Assembly: GCA_025786725.1 (NCBI GenBank)
Contig: JAHLTZ010000070.1
Span: 1 to 62,535, forward strand
DNA length: 62,535 bases
Direction: 5' to 3'
Origin: Syncephalis fuscata
Taxonomy: Eukaryota > Zoopagomycota > Zoopagomycetes > Zoopagales > Piptocephalidaceae
Shown here in pieces: positions 1-12,527 of the stretch (its first letter is position 1; the number at the start of each line of letters is the position of its first letter). A model generated the notes under the pieces. The model did not search any database. It saw nothing but the letters and a program-made list of their open reading frames with translations, and was not told the DNA's origin. The translations under genes were made by a program, and so were the position numbers.

Positions 1-1042
1 TACATCTCTCCAGAGAGCAACACGTCCATCAGCCGATACAGCCAATAGACTATGATCGGCCGCCAAATCCATCTGGGCAATATCGTCATCGAACGATAGC
101 ACTGCTCATCGATAAGCGAATGTACTATATACCATTTATTACTATTACTACTTACCGGTAGCCGCTCCAGTGTCTGCTGACTCTGCTCGACAATCCCATA
201 CTTAATGGTGCGGTCGTTTTCGGCACAGGTTGCACTTTTACTGCCATCAAATGTAAATAGCGCCGACTTTACCATTGAGGCATGGCCGGTAAAGCTTTTA
301 GTCACTGATTGTTTACGCAAATCCCACATCTCAACCCGATAACCAGCAACCAATAAATGCCGTTGGTCGCGGCTTAGTTGCATACTGCGTGGATTTGACA
401 CGGTAGCCTTCCAGTCGCGCTTCATTTGGCCGCCATTCACATCAAGTTCCCACTCGACAAGTTTACCATCGTCACTGCAACTGTAAGCAGTGCGGCCATC
501 TCGTGTCAGTGTTACATCACGTACGGCGCTAGAGTGGCCACCCGTCAAATAGAATTGTACTTGGCCCAAGCTGACATCGTATACAATGACCCGGCCACGA
601 TCTGTGCCCAGCGTAATCACCGTTGTTCGTTCCTGGTCACCTCCCACTCCATTCTGTGCTGGCTTAGCCGATTTACGCTTTTTATTCTTTGCACCTGGCT
701 GTAACAAAAACTATTAGTCAATACACCACCATTTAAACTCTATTGGCCATTTTTCTTTTGGCTTACCGTGGCATTTTTACCGCTTTTTGTCGTTAGTAAT
801 TGGCCCCAGGATAAAGCTGTTAGTTTTTCACCATTCTCTGATCGGTAATCGCATTTTAACGAACCGGTCTCTGTATCGAATACGCGTAGGCGGTGGCAGT
901 CAACGGCCAGTGTTACAAGTGCAAAATAAAGTGGCTCTGGACGGGAAAAGACGGCCAAAAGCGCATCTTGTACCTGGGCCACCACCTTACGTCCTACTGA
1001 CCGGTTGTTGGTATCATTAGCAAATATATTGGTCTCCCGCAT
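1..1042 (-). CDS. UTP5: Utp5/WDR43-like U3 snoRNP (t-UTP) WD40 protein, 3' part cut by window edge
   Basis: Three exons are visible on the minus strand: 1042-767, 698 to about 152-156, and from about 101 to the window edge. The product has WD40 features: a first blade with LAVDCHRLRVFDTETGSL, a Lys-rich linker (NKKRKSAK), then blades reading GGHSSAVRDV, YSCSDDGKLVEW and GHASMVKSALFTFDGS. Blade order and the basic linker after blade 1 match the WDR43/Utp5 family, which acts in the nucleolus in the t-UTP subcomplex of the small-subunit processome (family knowledge). Start choice: the ATG at 1042 opens directly into blade 1, as in the family. Oddity: splicing the second intron at the obvious GTAAGT (155) leaves the next exon out of frame by one. 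Either a donor 4 nt downstream is used or a base is missing from the GG run there. The C-terminal Utp12-type domain lies outside the window. Confidence 0.85.
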
Positions 1043-1181
1043 ATTGAATAGCGAGTGAATTGTGGCAGCGTGGCAGTAATTCCTCTACAGCAAGCACAAC
1101 AACAACTATAGTAGACGAGATCAAAATGGATGACACACTACACACACAGGCACGCAATGAGAGAAAAAAAGAAAAAAAGAT

Positions 1182-4100
1182 TTAATTTTTTCTACGACGA
1201 CTGCCATACACTCGATCCCACTCAAGGTAGAGTTCTAAATCTTTATCGCCAACACTGGCCCTTACTACAACATTATTACAAATAAACAAATATAATTAAT
1301 ATGGGTAATATGGTTATTATCTAACAATTTACCTTGAGTAAGGGCATTTTCAAAATCTTTGAATTGAATAGGCCGTACTTGTTCCACTATTAGTTCATAA
1401 CATTAGATACTAAAATACAGTCATTGACTACGATTTAAACGGTCAATACTTGCAATTGATGGTACGGATGTCACTAATAGATCGAATAGGTCCAAGGGCC
1501 GCCTCTATTTAATGTTGAAATTGATGAAATAATAGGTTAGATATAGTAGATTTATAATATTAAAGCCTACCTCGACATAATCCATCCATATCAGAGCCGG
1601 AATAACCTAACCAACAAGGATGACAGCAAAATTAATATTTATTAAATTAAGTGTTGATTTGTTACCTTGAGTTAACTGGCATACTCTTTCTATTTCTTCT
1701 TCAGACAGTTCATGGTTCTGTTTGTGCAATAAGTGGCGTATAATTCCTATACGGCCACTATCATCCGGTAATGGAATATAGAGACGTTTACGAAAACGAC
1801 GCCCTATTATCGATCATTAATAAACTGACTATTGGTATAGACAATTTATACTTGCGTGCAGCCTCGTCAATTTCCTGTGGTCTAATATATATATATATAT
1901 ATATATATTAATAACGAGTCTTTATTATTTACTACTGAACCTACCGATTCGTTGCTCCTATTTCATTATTCATTATTCATTATTCATTATTATTAGTTAA
2001 CTATTACAATAATATACATTCTAATTACCTATAATAAGTATGCGGTCATCATCATTGGTTGTACCACAGCCATCCTATTGCAATAGTTTAATAATATTAG
2101 TAGCGATTAAGATAGTTTAAATGTAACGAACAAATTGAATAAGAAACTCGGTCTTGATACGTCTAGATGCCTCGAATTCACCATCCGTCCGTTGACTTAG
2201 TAAAGAATCAATCTAATTATAATTTAGTCTAATTAATTAATATTAAATATTATTACGTACTTCATCTATAAATATAACTGCCGGTTGATGTACACGGGCC
2301 ACTGCAAACAATGCCCGTACCTATAGCAATAATTACGTAAATAATGATGAACATAATGAATGATGGTATACTTTAAATACTTGCCATTTTCTCGCCTTCT
2401 CCAACCCATTTAGAAGTAAGAGATGAAGAACTATTAACCAATATTATTAATAATATTAACATTTTAATTCATTTACAAACTACTTACCTTATACTAAAGA
2501 AAGTGGCCTTGGACTCGCTAATGTATACATATTTATATTTATATTGATAATTATTACAAATAACCACTAATAATACTAAAAACCTACCTAGCAATCCATT
2601 TACCAATCAATGTTTTACCTAATTAACAATATAGTTACTATTAATATTATATTAATATACAAATGCTATTTACCAGTGCCTGGTGGTCCAAATAACAATA
2701 CACCTAATATTATTAAATATTAATTAATTAATACTAATTAATTACAATAATAGTCATCTTACCTTTTGCCGGTCCTAATAATCCCTTAAATAAATCACTA
2801 TTCAATATTAATATTGATATTAATACATTTATCTGTATCGATTTATACATGTATCTATCTGGTTAACTTACGGTCGTTCCATCGGCCATACAACAATTTC
2901 TTTAATAGTTTGTTTAGCATCTTTTAATCCAGCAATGTCATCTTCCAATACAGGTCGACCTTGATCCATAATCTATTAAATCATTTATATATTAATATAT
3001 ATTATATACATATTATATATTCATTAAATAAATAAAGTATCTACCTCATTTTGAATCATTTCAATCATTTTTGGTTCAATATTACGAAGACGTGGATCGA
3101 CTGGTTCATTATTGTTACTGCCATTATTGCCATTCTGTTATTACTGTTATTACTGTTATTATTGGCTCTATTTATAATAAACCATTGATATAATTCAATA
3201 CTTATTAATTTAGCATACATTTCGACTTACTTATCCGTTTCTTCTGTTGATCTATTGATGAGTGGTGGTACAAATTTACGACTACCCGGTGGATTAATTG
3301 GACGCCGTTTAGCACCAAGTGCTCTATTTGTATCTCCTATAGATGATTGGCGTGTTACATTGGATGAAGTGTAATCATCCGCACGCTGTGTATCATCATT
3401 AGATCGTATTGATGTTGGTTTGCCATTCTCTTTTGTCTATTATCTATTAATCAATCGATCTGTATTAATACTAACTACTTACAAATTGATGTTTGGCTGT
3501 AGTGAAATCATTACGGATTACAGGTGTATATTGATCATCTTGATCCATATCCATTGGATCATAGTGATCTCCACTCATTTGATCTGCCGTCTATTAAATA
3601 ACAGTAATAATAATAATAATTATTTATATATTATATATGTGTATGTATATATTACTATTGATAACCTACTCGTTTACGTTCTATTCCATCTGTCACATCT
3701 TTGCGTCTTGGCTTGAAGAAGTTTGGATCTAATCGACCAGCGAATCGAATTGATTGATCATCCCATTGTTGAACACTATATGGATCTTTTACGGTATTCA
3801 ATGTAGACATGGATGGATGAATACTGCGATTAACTATATAATGATATGTATTAGAATATATTAATACTAAATGATCCAATTACTTACGACGTCGATTCTT
3901 TTCTTCACAAGCAATTAACGTTTTTGCTAAATGTCCTGTTGGTTCTTGATCATGAACTCGACAAAAAACTATTTACATTATTAATACTATAATATGTTAT
4001 TGTTGTTGTTAATATTTATTTACCTGTTTAAGTATTTTATCCAAATCCAGGCTACTGCTTTCAATACGATCAAGTGTTGGTGTGAAGCCGCGTTTTTCTC

Positions 4101-4446
4101 GTTTATTCTCTAGTAAATCGTTAACACGTCCAACTAGACTTGTTGCTGTTCCAGAATTGTTTAGTATTTGCTGTTCTGTTTGATGCCATAATAGTTCACG
4201 TTGACGCAATATGTTATTAGCAGTTATTTGGGCGGTTGCTTTCTCTTCTTTTGACGCGGTTAAACGACATGTTTCACCCGTTGCTAACAAAAAGGCGGTC
4301 AGTTGGTGTTGGGCCACTTGGTAGGCTTTATCACTAGCTGACAAGCTTTTATTCTCCTGGCACTGATCTGCCGCAAATACGTGATACTCGAGCCAGTGCC
4401 GTGTGGCTTCCATAGTCGTATGGGTAGATTCAACCGTCTTAGCCAT
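1182..4446 (-). CDS. Fidgetin-like AAA ATPase (FIGNL1 type), about 21 exons
   Basis: Exon 1 (4446-4024) encodes an N-terminal region starting [18 protein letters not shown]. The catalytic half is split over many tiny exons, all on the minus strand: [20 protein letters not shown] (near 2890-2950), Walker A GPPGTGKT split by an intron (about 2600-2700), [15 protein letters not shown] (about 2390), Walker B VIFIDE (about 2270), SRRIKTEF (about 2170), IGATNR (about 1950), RPQEIDEAA (about 1870), [14 protein letters not shown] (about 1790), GYSGSDM (about 1600), [10 protein letters not shown] (about 1490), and the C-terminal helix ending at a TAA at 1182. This is the meiotic-clade AAA architecture; [17 protein letters not shown] and VWPM are typical of FIGNL1. 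Family members form hexamers that remodel Rad51 filaments or sever microtubules; which role applies here cannot be told. The N-terminal exons (2990-3970) are poorly conserved and their exact borders are uncertain. Spastin/katanin is the alternative but fits less well. Confidence 0.85.
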
Positions 4447-4640
4447 AATGAATTCAGTAAAAGAAAAGTAAATTTACGCGCTTCTATTCAAAAAAATACA
4501 CGCTTTATTTGATTGGTTATTTGCTCGCATCTATTCTACAGTGGCTATTCACTCAGTGGATATAATTAGTATTAACAGTATGGTTTCTACTCTTTAGTCT
4601 TTATATTTACACATTGGTTTTTATTATTGGTATATTAATA

Positions 4641-5048
4641 ATGACCGACACTACATCGTTAACTCAAAAGGTGAATACACAATTATCTATTCCATTAGAT
4701 AATACAGAGTTACAGACGGCGTTAAATACAGTAGCTCGCACTATAACAACAACAGCAACAACAGCAACAACAACACCGCAATCTGAGTCATCATCAATAC
4801 GTCAACTGCCGTCAAATCTTGAACAGCAACTGTTAAAGCATCACTATACAGTACTTGCTAGTGTGGACAGTCTATTATCGGTAAGTCAGTTGTTTAAACG
4901 ACTCATCTAGTCTATAGTATAAGCGGTAGTAATAGTAATATGGCTATACTAATAGAAAGTACAAGCAGTTCAAGTATCAGCAGAGACTATACAATGTACA
5001 TTAGATGAATTGTATCAGCATATAAGCACCAGTTCTTGTCAATATTAA
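4641..5048 (+). CDS. Small Thr-rich, helical hypothetical protein (about 110 aa)
   Basis: Two exons: 4641-4880, and 4956-5048 after a 75-nt GTAAGT...TACTAATAG intron that restores one frame to a TAA. Exon 1 encodes a Thr-rich low-complexity stretch (TITTTATTATTTP) followed by a predicted amphipathic helix (LEQQLLKHHYTVLASVDSLLS) that continues in exon 2 (KVQAVQVSAETIQCTLDELY). Size and helix pattern resemble small coiled-coil subunits of complexes such as BLOC-1/BORC, but I see no signature motif and do not assign it. The gene diverges from the FIGNL1-like gene across about 190 bp, so the two probably share a promoter region. An in-frame upstream ATG at 4614 would add nine hydrophobic residues; I prefer 4641 because the added residues look like leader noise. 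Confidence 0.55.
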
Positions 5049-5310
5049 ACCTTTATTCTATATGCCATACCATAGCATCTATAGTCAATAAACATATATA
5101 TATATATTCCTTTATTTAATTAATTAATAATAAGTGAATTAATTGATGCTATATTACACATGTGTGTGTGTGTGTCCATTTAGAGTATAATTGCCTTCAT
5201 TTTTACCTTGACCACCACAACCACCTGACATAGTAGCCTATTCTATTCGTCATATTCTTTCATTCTATTGTTCTTCATCATTCCACTACATCACTATTGT
5301 TATTATAGCT

Positions 5311-6213
5311 ATGGAGCGCTATTTACGCTTAGAAAAGTTGGGTGAAGGCACCTATGCCACTGTTTACAAAGGAAAGCGCATAAGCACGGGAGATATTGTA
5401 GCGCTTAAAGAAATCACACTTGATCCCGATGAAGGCGCTCCTAGCACGGCTATTCGCGAAATTTCGTTGATGAAGGAATTGAATCATAATAATATTGTAC
5501 GGCTTCATGACGTCATTCATACGGAAACGCGTCTTCTCCTCGTGTTTGAATTTATGGATCTAGATTTAAAGAAATACATGGATTTACACGGCCAGAGCAG
5601 TTCACTACAGCCGACTGTATGCTGCTCGCTTATGTACCAATTATTGCTGGGTCTGGCCTACTGCCATCATCATCGTGTACTGCACCGTGATTTAAAGCCA
5701 CAAAACTTACTTATTAATGCGCGCGGTGAATTAAAGTTGGGTGATTTTGGATTGGCTAGAGCCTTTGGCATTCCTGTCAATACTTACTCGAATGAAGTTG
5801 TAACGCTATGGTACCGTGCCCCTGATGTGCTGCTTGGATCGCGTAACTACACCACCACAATTGATATTTGGTCAGCTGGGTGTGTTATGGCTGAAATGTA
5901 TACTGGCCGTCCTTTATTCCCTGGTGCCACTAATGAAGATCAGTTACAGCGCGTATTTAGAGCACTCGGTACACCAAATGAATTAACCTGGCCAGGCGTG
6001 AGTACATTGCCTAGTTGGCGTGAAGATTTTCCTTTTTATGCAGCCCGTCCATTGACACAGCTATTGCCACAAATGGCCAATGATGGATATGCACTTGATT
6101 TACTTACCCGTCTATTACAGTATCAGCCTGAACGACGTATTTCAGCTGAGGATGCATTGATGCATCCCTATTTTAATAGTCTGCATCGATCGGCAGCTGC
6201 CCAACAATCCTAA
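5311..6213 (+). CDS. PHO85: Cyclin-dependent kinase, Pho85/Cdk5 type
   Basis: Intron-less 300-residue kinase. Gly-rich loop [11 protein letters not shown] (residues about 11-21), ATP lysine in VALKEI, cyclin-binding helix PSTAIRE, catalytic loop [11 protein letters not shown] in [13 protein letters not shown], activation segment [21 protein letters not shown], and the [13 protein letters not shown] helix are all present. The Ser at the T-loop position (YSNEVV) and PDVLLGS are characteristic of Pho85 rather than Cdc28, where a Thr is phosphorylated by a CDK-activating kinase. Pho85-family kinases pair with several PCL cyclins to control phosphate sensing, glycogen metabolism, morphogenesis and cell-cycle entry (family knowledge). 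Length is typical. The absence of introns is unusual beside neighbours with up to 20. Confidence 0.93.
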   Translation: MERYLRLEKLGEGTYATVYKGKRISTGDIVALKEITLDPDEGAPSTAIREISLMKELNHNNIVRLHDVIHTETRLLLVFEFMDLDLKKYMDLHGQSSSLQPTVCCSLMYQLLLGLAYCHHHRVLHRDLKPQNLLINARGELKLGDFGLARAFGIPVNTYSNEVVTLWYRAPDVLLGSRNYTTTIDIWSAGCVMAEMYTGRPLFPGATNEDQLQRVFRALGTPNELTWPGVSTLPSWREDFPFYAARPLTQLLPQMANDGYALDLLTRLLQYQPERRISAEDALMHPYFNSLHRSAAAQQS

Positions 6214-6516
6214 TAAGTGCGAACATACAATTGAATAAAGGTAACAATAGCCACATAAATGATTCTATATAGTTAGCGCGATTAATACAATACACGTCAA
6301 TTAGCTGTCATCATTATTGTAAAGAAAGAAAAAGGCAGAGAAATGTGGTTTATATAAATGAACTGGACTTCATTAAATCAATTATATGCCACATTCATAG
6401 ACTAGTTGCATGTATACGTGTATTTGATCTCTTTATCATAGACTGAAAAGAACACGAATAGTGTTGATCGTTATTGTGTGTGTGTGTGTGTGTGTGTGTT
6501 ATTGTAAAGAATAGAT
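6214..6516. other. Intergenic, convergent 3' ends
   Basis: Separates the CDK from the convergent succinyl-CoA ligase gene. It contains a (TG)n run at about 6476-6500 and AATAAA-like signals near 6233. No gene seen. Confidence 0.7.
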
Positions 6517-7988
6517 CTAGGACAATGCCTTGCGTAGTAATTCGCCCATTTTAGCTGGAGATGGCGATACAATAACATTGGCACTTTCCAATGCCTTGAT
6601 TTTATCAGTGGCACCGCCCTTACCGCCAGCAATAATAGCACCAGCATGTCCTATATAGTAATATATTGATAAATTGATATTAGTGTATTAGTATACATGT
6701 ATATTGAATGATAATTATATAAAACTTACCCATACGACGGCCAGGTGGAGCAGTAAGGCCAGCAATGAATGAAACGACAGGCTTTGGTTTTGGCAATGTA
6801 AGATTATGTTGCTTTAAGAACTCGGCGGCTTCCTCTTCAGCTGATCCACCAATTTCACCAATTAGAATAATACCTAGATTATTATTTATTATTATTTATT
6901 AGTAATCATTCATATTATAATTGCTTATTAATATATATATATATATATATATATTGCCTATAATTATTACCTTCAGTCTCTGGATCGTCAAGGAACACTC
7001 TAAGACAGTCAATAAAGTTGGTACCGTTGAATGGATCACCACCAATACCGACACAAAGTGTTTGACCAAGGCCGACAGCCGTTGTTTGGCCAACAGCCTC
7101 GTAGGTAAGTGTGCCAGAACGTGACACAATACCAATCTTGCCTGGCAAGTGAATATGGCCTGGCATGATACCAATCTTACAAGCACCAGGCTTAATAATA
7201 CCTGGGCAATTAGGACCAATAAGTCGTGTCTTTGACTGGGTAGACAGTGCTTGCTTGACCTATTTAATCAATTAGACATTGTTATTATTGTTTATAATAT
7301 AGATTTAATAGGCTACTTACTCGCACCATATCTTGTTGAGGAATACCCTCGGTGATGGCTACAACCAATGGTACTTCAGCCTCGACTGCTTCTAGAATAG
7401 AGGCAGCAGCAACTGGTGGTGGGACATAGATGACCGATGCATCGGCTTTGTCTCTTTCATGGCCTATTAACCATAGTTAGTTGAATGCTATTAAATCTAC
7501 TGGCTACTTACATCTCTTACGGTGCCAAAGACAGGTAGGCCCAAATGTGTTTGACCAGCCTTCTTGGGTGATACACCACCAACCATCTTGGTACCGTATT
7601 CAATTGCTTGTTGCGAGTGGAACGTGCCCTATTTGTTGTAAAGTAGGAGAAAGCATAACATAGTGTATGGTAAGTGTTACTGCAATCGATATAATAAAGC
7701 ATACACGGTACCTGTTTACCAGTGAATCCCTGGCAGATGACTTTTGTATCCTTGGTAAGTACCATGTTTTCACGGTATCTTCGTATGATTGCGCGCGAGT
7801 AGTAGCGCTGAAGCGACGTACGGACGCTGTATATTTATAGAAAGCAAAGATGTGTTGTGTTAGCATAGAATCAAGTGTTTATTAGGCGTGCTCGTCCCAT
7901 AGTATAGTTGAACACTAACGATTGAACCGCTATACTTACCGGTAGCCATGGTACCGGCCGAACGGAGGACAGTTTGCATGCGAAGCAT
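6517..7988 (-). CDS. LSC1: Succinyl-CoA ligase alpha subunit, mitochondrial
   Basis: Multi-exon minus-strand gene. Exon 1 starts at 7988 with [13 protein letters not shown], a basic and hydroxylated mitochondrial presequence, continued by an Arg-rich exon. The mature enzyme begins around [17 protein letters not shown]. Next come [29 protein letters not shown], the CoA-domain segment ASVIYVPPP, the domain-2 segment [24 protein letters not shown], and the last exon beginning [13 protein letters not shown]. That last His is the residue phosphorylated in the catalytic cycle, so the enzyme should be active. It performs substrate-level phosphorylation in the TCA cycle together with the beta subunit (family knowledge). 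The TAG stop is at 6517-6519. Introns are 60-100 nt with clean GTAAG/TAG borders. No oddities. Confidence 0.93.
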
Positions 7989-8266
7989 AGTCGTGTTTAT
8001 TGGATTCAAACTAGGAAAAGAAGTGCTATGGCAATTGGATTATACCCAGCGCGGTGTATGAACGACGCGTGTCATATACGTCGTCGCCACCTTGTTCTCA
8101 CTCATTGATCCATCCACTGATTTAAAAGATTGACAGTTTATAAATAAAACTGTTGAAATGGAAAAGATGAAAAATAGATGACAGTAATTGATCGCTCACT
8201 TATTGATACAACTAAAGATTTATTTCTTTTTTATTCTATTTGTAACGTTGACATTTAGTACTTACC

Positions 8267-10125
8267 ATGTCTGGTTCGGATGGAGAAACGTTCAATATTC
8301 GGGTTAACGAGTCGTTTGCCAAGAAGTATGAAGAGAAGAAGCGCAAAGAAGAACTAGGCCTGTGTAAGTAGTTATATGGTGGAATGTTGTTAACCAATCA
8401 ACCAGTCAGCTAATAATAACTACCGGATTAGTACGAGAGAAGTATGGCGATATAGCTGGTGTAGATGACGATAAATTGGCACGTATGGCGGAACGTGCCC
8501 GCAAATATGGTATACGAGAGAGTGAAGCGTTACTTGATGAGGATTCAGAAGGAGAGTCGTCAAGTTCGGACGAGGAAGATGAGACGGGCGAGTTATTAAC
8601 ACCGGAAATGGATGCACAAATTATGCAGACTTTGTTAGCACTACGTAGCAAAGATCCACGGGTCTATGATAAAGAGACCAATTTCTATTCAGGTAATTAG
8701 TAAATAGTTAGTTAAATAACTAGTGATTAACTGTGATATTAAACTGATTTGTATGTCATTATAGAGGAAGCAATGAAGACAGCGCATAAGAAATGGAAAG
8801 AGACACAGACTAGAAAAAAGGTATATTTTAATTAGATTAGCGAATTATAGGCAGCGTATATTAATATTCTGACGATATAATAGAATGCAAAGCCAGTAAC
8901 ACTTCAGGATTTCCAAAGAAAGATTTTGCTTGAAGAAGGCGGCATTGTAGATGAAGCTAAGGAAATGTCAAATGTAATGACCCATGCACAAGAACAGCAA
9001 ATGCTTAAAGATGATCTTAAGGTATGTAGTTAAATAGCTTATACTATGTATGTATATATGTATATATGTATATGCTAATTAACCGTCAATAGTCGGCTGT
9101 TAGTAAAGCATTTGACAATGACGATGATAGTGACGATGATGACGATGAATTACTTATTAAACGTAACGTTCAAGTTGAAGACGGTGAGGGTGGAATAGAT
9201 TACACTTCGTTTTTACTAGAGGCCATTAAGGTAAGCGCACTATAAAGTAAACCGACTATTATATACTTATATTACAAATTAGAGTGGAGATGGCAATAAA
9301 CACACAGAGAAAATACTTGATTCATTAAAGACAGATGCAGATGGAAATACAGAGGATGCATTTTTATTAGAGTAAGTTAAACTATAAAGGACATATTACT
9401 TGCATATTGATAATAATACAACTATATAGTTATGTATTAAATCGTGGATGGATGGACGGCAGTGTTGGTCGTTCAGTTGAGCCACTTATTGAAGAGGTAG
9501 ATTTGGTGGAAGATGAGCGTGCTGTTGAAGCGGCCGATCATTTTGAAAGCGAGTACAACTTTCGTTATGAAGAAGAGTAAGTAATTAGTATAAATTAGTC
9601 ATATTTGCTTAAAACTATATAGGGGAAGTACCCAACTAGTGCATCATTCACGTAATGTGGAAGATACATTAAGACGCAAGGATAACACCCGTAAATTGGA
9701 GAGAGAACGTCGTAAAGAGCGCAAGGAAGAGGAAAAGAAAAAGAAGATGGAAGAGTTGAAGCGACTTAAGAATTTAAAGAAACAAGAGATTTTAGACAAA
9801 TTACGTAAAATTCAAGAAATTACCGGCAATACAAGTGAGTATTAATACTAAAGATAGGTATTAATAGAATATTCATTAACAATCTATTATTTATAGATGT
9901 GGGCGTAGATGATGTTGATTTGGACGAGGATTTCAATCCAGATAACTATGATAGTACAATGTCAAAGCTATTTAACGATAACTACTACAATGAAGTAAGT
10001 TGATTATAATCTATTTGATTAAAGCTTACATGGCCACAGAACGATAAACATAAACCGGTGTTTGAAGATGATATCGATATTAGTGACATTATCGGTGATG
10101 ATGCAGAAGAGAATGCAGAGACCGA

Positions 10126-10156
<31 letters not shown>

Positions 10157-10820
10157 AAGGCTGAGGCTGACAAACAAGCAGAATCCGCACTAGAATATGA
10201 AATTAATATGGATGCAGATTACTTACCAGATGGCGAGAGATTTACTGGTATGGACAAGTATTTAAATAATGGAACATTTATTTGGTTACTAACTTTAACA
10301 CTAGAAGAGAATAGTAAAACAAAAGAGAAAGGCAGCAAAAAAAGAAAGGCACTGGACGACTACTTGGACGAGTTTTATCAATTGGACTATGAGGATATTG
10401 TAAGCTATAGCAGAGGAGTGATGGATATATGGTTAACTAACTGTCTATATGTATATTAGGTGGCAGGTATTCCGACTCGCTTTAAATATAGACCAGTTAA
10501 AGCGGCCACGTTTGGATTGTCACCAGTGGAAATTTTAATGGCTGATGATGCTGATTTGAATGCACACATTTCAGTTAAGAAATTAGCACCGTAAGTATAT
10601 TGACAACATAGTCGCTAATTTATTAATAAATACAACCGACGTTAGATACCGGGCACCTGATGTGCAATCACGAGATGAGCGTAAATATTCAAAGAAGAGA
10701 CGAGTACAAGAATTTCGTAAGAAGCTTGAACAACAGCTTAAACAACAAGAGAAAGAAGAACGCAAAACAGCCGCCAAGGAAGATGGAAAGCAAAAAAAGC
10801 GTAAAAAGAGCAAGCATTAG
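8267..10820 (+). CDS. KRI1: Kri1-like ribosome biogenesis factor
   Basis: About ten exons. The start is MSGSDGETFNIRVNESFAKK, followed by LREKYGD; the NESFAKKYE and KYGD signatures are typical of Kri1. Conserved blocks then appear in order: DPRVYDKETNFYS, the EEAMKTAHKKWKE exon, VTLQDFQRKILLEEGG, a run of Asp residues (DDDSDDDDDELL, about 9120-9150), the LNRGW segment, a Lys/Glu-rich coiled coil (RRKERKEEEKKKKMEELKRLKN, about 9700-9780), FEDDIDISDIIGDD, and MDADYLPDG. An 11-Lys run is encoded by an AAG microsatellite at about 10127-10160. The C-terminus ends KKRKKSKH. Kri1 is a nucleolar protein required for 40S subunit assembly and works with Krr1. The acidic and basic low-complexity composition is normal for the family. 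Confidence 0.88.
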
Positions 10821-11158
10821 TTAAATTATTATTGTTACAATAAACACGAGCAGCAATTCGATTATAAAAATGTTATTTTATTATTATTATATGAACAACA
10901 GAATTGGAACAAGGTTTTGTTTTTATTTTATTCTAAAAGCAGATTTTTTGGGGTAATTATGCATGGCATGCACTGCTATACTGAAATTGTTAAAGATATG
11001 TGACAGTTTTTTATCATTTCTAGATAAACCACGTTCATGTTATGACTATTTCTAATCTCATAAACAATTCCATAAAGCTCTATTATAAACTATATATATT
11101 TTTTCTTTTTTATCCATTTATTATAATATTCAAGTTTACGAAAATTTTTATATACAAT
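10821..11158. other. Intergenic
   Basis: AT-rich spacer between Kri1 and the secreted pseudokinase. Poly-A type signals lie just after 10840. The tract before the next ATG is T-rich. No gene seen. Confidence 0.6.
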
Positions 11159-12449
11159 ATGTTAAAGCGCCAATTATTCTACATAGTAGCTGGATACTTG
11201 TTCTTGTCTGTATCCAAAAATGACGTTGTCAATGCCGATGATGATAACTTTGAAGGTTCGCTATCAAGCATACAAAACTATAGTGTCTAAATGTTATTGT
11301 TGTTATTAATATAGTTGACAGAAATGGAATTGGATATGCGCCAGAAGGTGAACTGGGCGTGCTTTCACAGCCAAAGTTAAAGATTAAACAATGGCAAAGA
11401 TGCACTATAGACAAGAGTTTTGCTATTGTTAAATGGAATAAGAAAAATGCGTTTTTAAAATGTTTAAAAACATCTAAAGTATCAAATAACGAATTGTCGG
11501 TGCTTGAGGTATAGTTATTTTAAAAGTATGGCTTTATGGCATATTAACGGTAATTAAAACATGTAGCGTATAGAAAGCGTTGAAGCTAGTAAAGGAAAAT
11601 CAAAAGCTGGCAAAGACAATATCCAAAGAAAGTGGAGTAGCTTTGACGTACCTGGTGGTATATGTATGGTGTTTCCCTTTATTGAAGGCAAGACTTTAAT
11701 TGATTTCTTTGATAACAAATCATGGGAAATAAAGACTGCACATTTGCTACCTATCTTAATTCAAGGATTGCAAGGTTTGTGCCATTCGTATATTTTATAA
11801 TGGCTAATCATAACGTAAATCTAGGACTTTCTTATTTGCATAGTATGGGAATACTTCATAACGATATGTGGGTAGAGAGTAAGTGGAATTGCTTAACAGG
11901 TAGCTATAACTAATTTTATTACGTTAAGATATTATTATTACTATGTCGAAAGTAAAAAGAGTCAAAGTTACTATTATCGATTACGATCAAAGTAAACTGT
12001 TTGCTCCAGCAACTTTAAATGACCGAGTCAACTACAAAAAACAGCTTAACTTTATAAAACACGAAGCAAACCATTTTTTTACAATGTTATACAGCTGTGT
12101 AATGCGACTTCAATTTGAGCAATCGCATTTCTACGTAATGCAAGAATACGTAAAAGCAGCCGGTCCATTGCTTAGAAAGGCAAACATTAAAGGATTTAAG
12201 GATTGGATTACTCCATCATTCCCTTTATTAAACAAGCCGGATGAGCAGCAATCATTAATACTTCCTGATCCTAGCAACTTGAAGATTGCACGAGGTTTGG
12301 TGCCGTTTTTTATTGTCATGCTAGCTAATAGGAGTCTAGATGTTAGCAAACTAACGAATCCTCAAATAATTTTAAAATATTTAACGAGATATGAAGAGAC
12401 ATGGTTTAGTCATATTTACTCTACTGTTCAGGACAATTGGCATAAATAA
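11159..12449 (+). CDS. Predicted secreted protein-kinase-like protein (probable pseudokinase)
   Basis: Five exons (11159-11255, 11315-11508, 11567-11774, 11825-11878, 11929-12449) give a single 357-residue frame. It starts with a signal peptide (MLKRQLFYIVAGYLFLSVS, then ...VVNA). The kinase fold is recognisable: a beta-3-like lysine in AFLKCLK, an alpha-C glutamate in NNELSVLERI, hinge region MVFPFIEGKTLIDFF, helix GLSYLHSMGILH, and the catalytic loop read across an intron as HNDMWVENIII. The canonical HRDLKxxN is reduced to H-N-D-M...N and the DFG is replaced by D-Y-D (TIIDYDQSKLF), so nucleotide and metal binding may survive but phosphotransfer is doubtful. It shares the xxKC beta-3 and overall exon plan with the gene at 57298-58580, so they are probably paralogues. 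Lumenal or secreted pseudokinases of this kind have no assigned role that I can name. Start choice: the first ATG that gives a signal peptide. Confidence 0.72.
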
Positions 12450-12527
12450 ATAAGTGATTTATTTACCGTAATTTAAAAACATTAACTTTTGATAATGTTG
12501 ACATTATTTAAAGCTGCATCGGTGTAT

